From assembly GCF_036014115.1 (NCBI RefSeq), contig NZ_CP107913.1:1364001-1428000 (forward strand): DNA of 64,000 nt, in the 5' to 3' direction. The position numbers and the translations under genes were made by a program. This DNA comes from Streptomyces sp. NBC_00448. Lineage in GTDB: Bacteria > Actinomycetota > Actinomycetes > Streptomycetales > Streptomycetaceae. This document shows positions 63,024 to 64,000 of this stretch, one piece after another. The notes beneath the pieces are model-generated. The model searched no databases. It saw only the letters and a program-made list of their open reading frames with translations, and was not told the DNA's origin. Within the stretch, counting starts at the first letter, position 1, and the number at the start of each line of letters is the position of its first letter.

Positions 63024-63830
63024 TCAGATGACGACGCCGTGGCTGCTCAGGTAGGCGACCGGGTCGATGTCCGAGCCGTAGCTCGGCGTGGTGCGCACCT
63101 CGAAGTGCAGGTGCGGCCCGGTGACGTTGCCGGTCGCGCCCGAGATGCCGATCTGCTGGCCCTCGGTGACGGTCTGGCCGGCCGAGACCAGCGCCTGCGA
63201 CAGGTGGCCGTACAGGGTGTACTTGCCGTCGGCGTGGTGGACGATCACGTCGTTGCCGTACGCGCCGTCCCAGCCGGCCGACACGACGGTGCCCGCGGCG
63301 ACGACGTGCACCGGGGTGCCGGAGCCGACGAGGAAGTCGACGCCGGTGTGCGAGCCGCTGGACCACAGCGAGCCCGACGCCTTGTAGCCGGTGCCGATGG
63401 CGGCGTCGCCGACCGGCTTCATCCAGCCGGTGCCGGCGGTGGTCGTGGCGGCGGCGGTGGACGCGGTGGCGGTCTTGGCCGCGGTCTTCGCCTGCGGCGC
63501 GGCCTTCGCGGCGTCGAGGGTTAGTACGGTGCCGGGGCGGATCAGGCCGGGGTTCGACCCGATGACGGCCTTGTTGTCCTGGTAGAGCTGCTGCCAGCCG
63601 CCGGTGACGTGCTGCGCGGTGGCGATCTTGACCAGGGTGTCGCCCGTGACGACCTTGTACGTGGCCGACGCGGCGGTCGTGCTCTTCGCCGGGGTGGCCG
63701 CGCCCGCGTGGGTCGCGGCGACCAGCGGCAGCACGAGTGCGGCGCCGCCGGCGCCGGCGGCCACGTAGAGGCGGGTGAGACGGCGGCCGTTGCGGACCTT
63801 GGGCTTGCGGTGCCGGCTGTGTGCGGGCAT
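63024..63830 (-). CDS. LysM-M23 peptidoglycan endopeptidase under a c-di-AMP riboswitch
   Basis: A 268-residue exported enzyme from ATG 63830 with GGAGAGGAC upstream. The signal peptide ends near residue 44 (HAGAATPA). A LysM domain (about 57-106, YKVVTGDTLVKIATAQH) binds peptidoglycan, and a Thr/Ala linker leads to an M23/LytM domain (about 155-268) with zinc ligands in [10 protein letters not shown] and HHADG / TGPHLHFEV. It is homologous in its last two domains to the Rpf-LysM-M23 enzyme at 50303-51616. It cleaves peptide cross-links of the wall. Its leader is a c-di-AMP riboswitch, so expression should fall when c-di-AMP is high. Confidence 0.93.
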   Translation of the reverse strand: MPAHSRHRKPKVRNGRRLTRLYVAAGAGGAALVLPLVAATHAGAATPAKSTTAASATYKVVTGDTLVKIATAQHVTGGWQQLYQDNKAVIGSNPGLIRPGTVLTLDAAKAAPQAKTAAKTATASTAAATTTAGTGWMKPVGDAAIGTGYKASGSLWSSGSHTGVDFLVGSGTPVHVVAAGTVVSAGWDGAYGNDVIVHHADGKYTLYGHLSQALVSAGQTVTEGQQIGISGATGNVTGPHLHFEVRTTPSYGSDIDPVAYLSSHGVVI

Positions 63831-63845
63831 GGGGGATGTCCTCTC

Positions 63846-64000
63846 CTACGCCTGCGAGGTGAGCTGTCGGGTTCGGGCAGGAGATGCCCGGCCGCGGATG
63901 CGGCTTCACCCCGAGCCGCCCGGGTGCGACCGCCGGCGGTGCGGCGGTCGACTCGAGCGGCGGCTTACCTGGTTCCCCCGCTCCTGCCATGTCGGTGTTC
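63846..64000 (-). ncRNA. ydaO/yuaA-type c-di-AMP riboswitch (5' end beyond the window)
   Basis: Read on the minus strand the leader contains the conserved blocks of the c-di-AMP riboswitch in order: GCGGGGGAACCAGGTAAG, then CGGGGTGAAGCCGCATC, then TGCCCGAACCCGACAGCT and CACCTCGCAGGCGTAGGAG, ending 8 nt before the ribosome site of the M23 gene. The 5' strand of the closing stem probably lies just past the window edge. In Streptomyces this riboswitch class is known to control rpfA-type and other muralytic enzyme genes as an OFF switch. Confidence 0.9.

Overview
This is a very GC-rich chromosomal stretch with strong G/C in third codon positions, many GTG/TTG starts, ATGA start-stop overlaps and long Ala/Pro/Gly-rich linkers. 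The gene families (roadblock/LC7 regulators, Ada-AlkA fusion, HelD, secreted GH18, GH87 and S53 enzymes, an Rpf-LysM-M23 muralytic enzyme, a c-di-AMP riboswitch, DasR-type operators) point to a Streptomycetaceae actinomycete such as Streptomyces or a close relative. No tRNA, rRNA, CRISPR array, insertion sequence or prophage was seen.

Layout. 1-4.7 kb: the 3' part of a SpoIIE phosphatase/ATPase gene, a membrane-anchored unknown, and a compact operon of three roadblock/LC7 proteins plus a PATAN/DUF4388-like protein. 4.8-8.4 kb: a cupin/hydrolase pair divergent from a TetR regulator with a clear dyad operator, then an aldehyde dehydrogenase. 8.7-14 kb: a secreted protein, a PAS-GAF-SpoIIE phosphatase and small unknowns. 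14.2-21.5 kb: two large FtsX-type permeases facing, with overlapping 3' ends, an ABC ATPase that carries an AbrB-like tail. 21.8-25.5 kb: an Ada-AlkA fusion whose glycosylase domain has lost its active-site segment, a DUF5954-like protein and a lipoprotein. 25.7-31.6 kb: a ROK regulator divergent from a four-gene sugar module (oxidoreductase, two TIM-barrel isomerases, oxidoreductase). Three LacI-type palindromes lie inside the first gene of the module.

31.7-36.2 kb: uppP, a chitinase with two DasR-type (dre) boxes over its promoter, and an S53 peptidase. 36.5-40.3 kb: an ABC permease and a remarkable single-chain S15-type hydrolase/ABC ATPase fusion. 40.5-45.5 kb: a HelD-like helicase, an unknown, and an aldo/keto reductase divergent from a TetR regulator. 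45.7-55.5 kb: an alpha-1,3-glucanase-like enzyme, a second aldo/keto reductase, a PAP2 phosphatase, an Rpf-LysM-M23 enzyme, a flavin-dependent oxidoreductase, an inositol-phosphate synthase-like protein and a D-Ala-D-Ala carboxypeptidase. 55.6-64 kb: a coiled-coil/Mrr nuclease/TerD fusion, a short Rho-like ATPase with a degenerate primary RNA-binding site behind a pyrimidine-rich leader, a phytanoyl-CoA dioxygenase, a large LuxR (LAL) regulator, and a LysM-M23 endopeptidase whose leader is a ydaO-type c-di-AMP riboswitch running off the window edge.

Themes: envelope and cell-wall remodelling (uppP, PAP2, DacA, two M23 enzymes), chitin/glucan degradation, and stress signalling. The least conventional loci are the Mrr-TerD protein beside the degenerate Rho, the hydrolase-ABC fusion, the LC7/PATAN operon, the ATPase-AbrB fusion and the operator array buried in coding sequence. 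All functions are inferred from reading the sequence; no database search was run.
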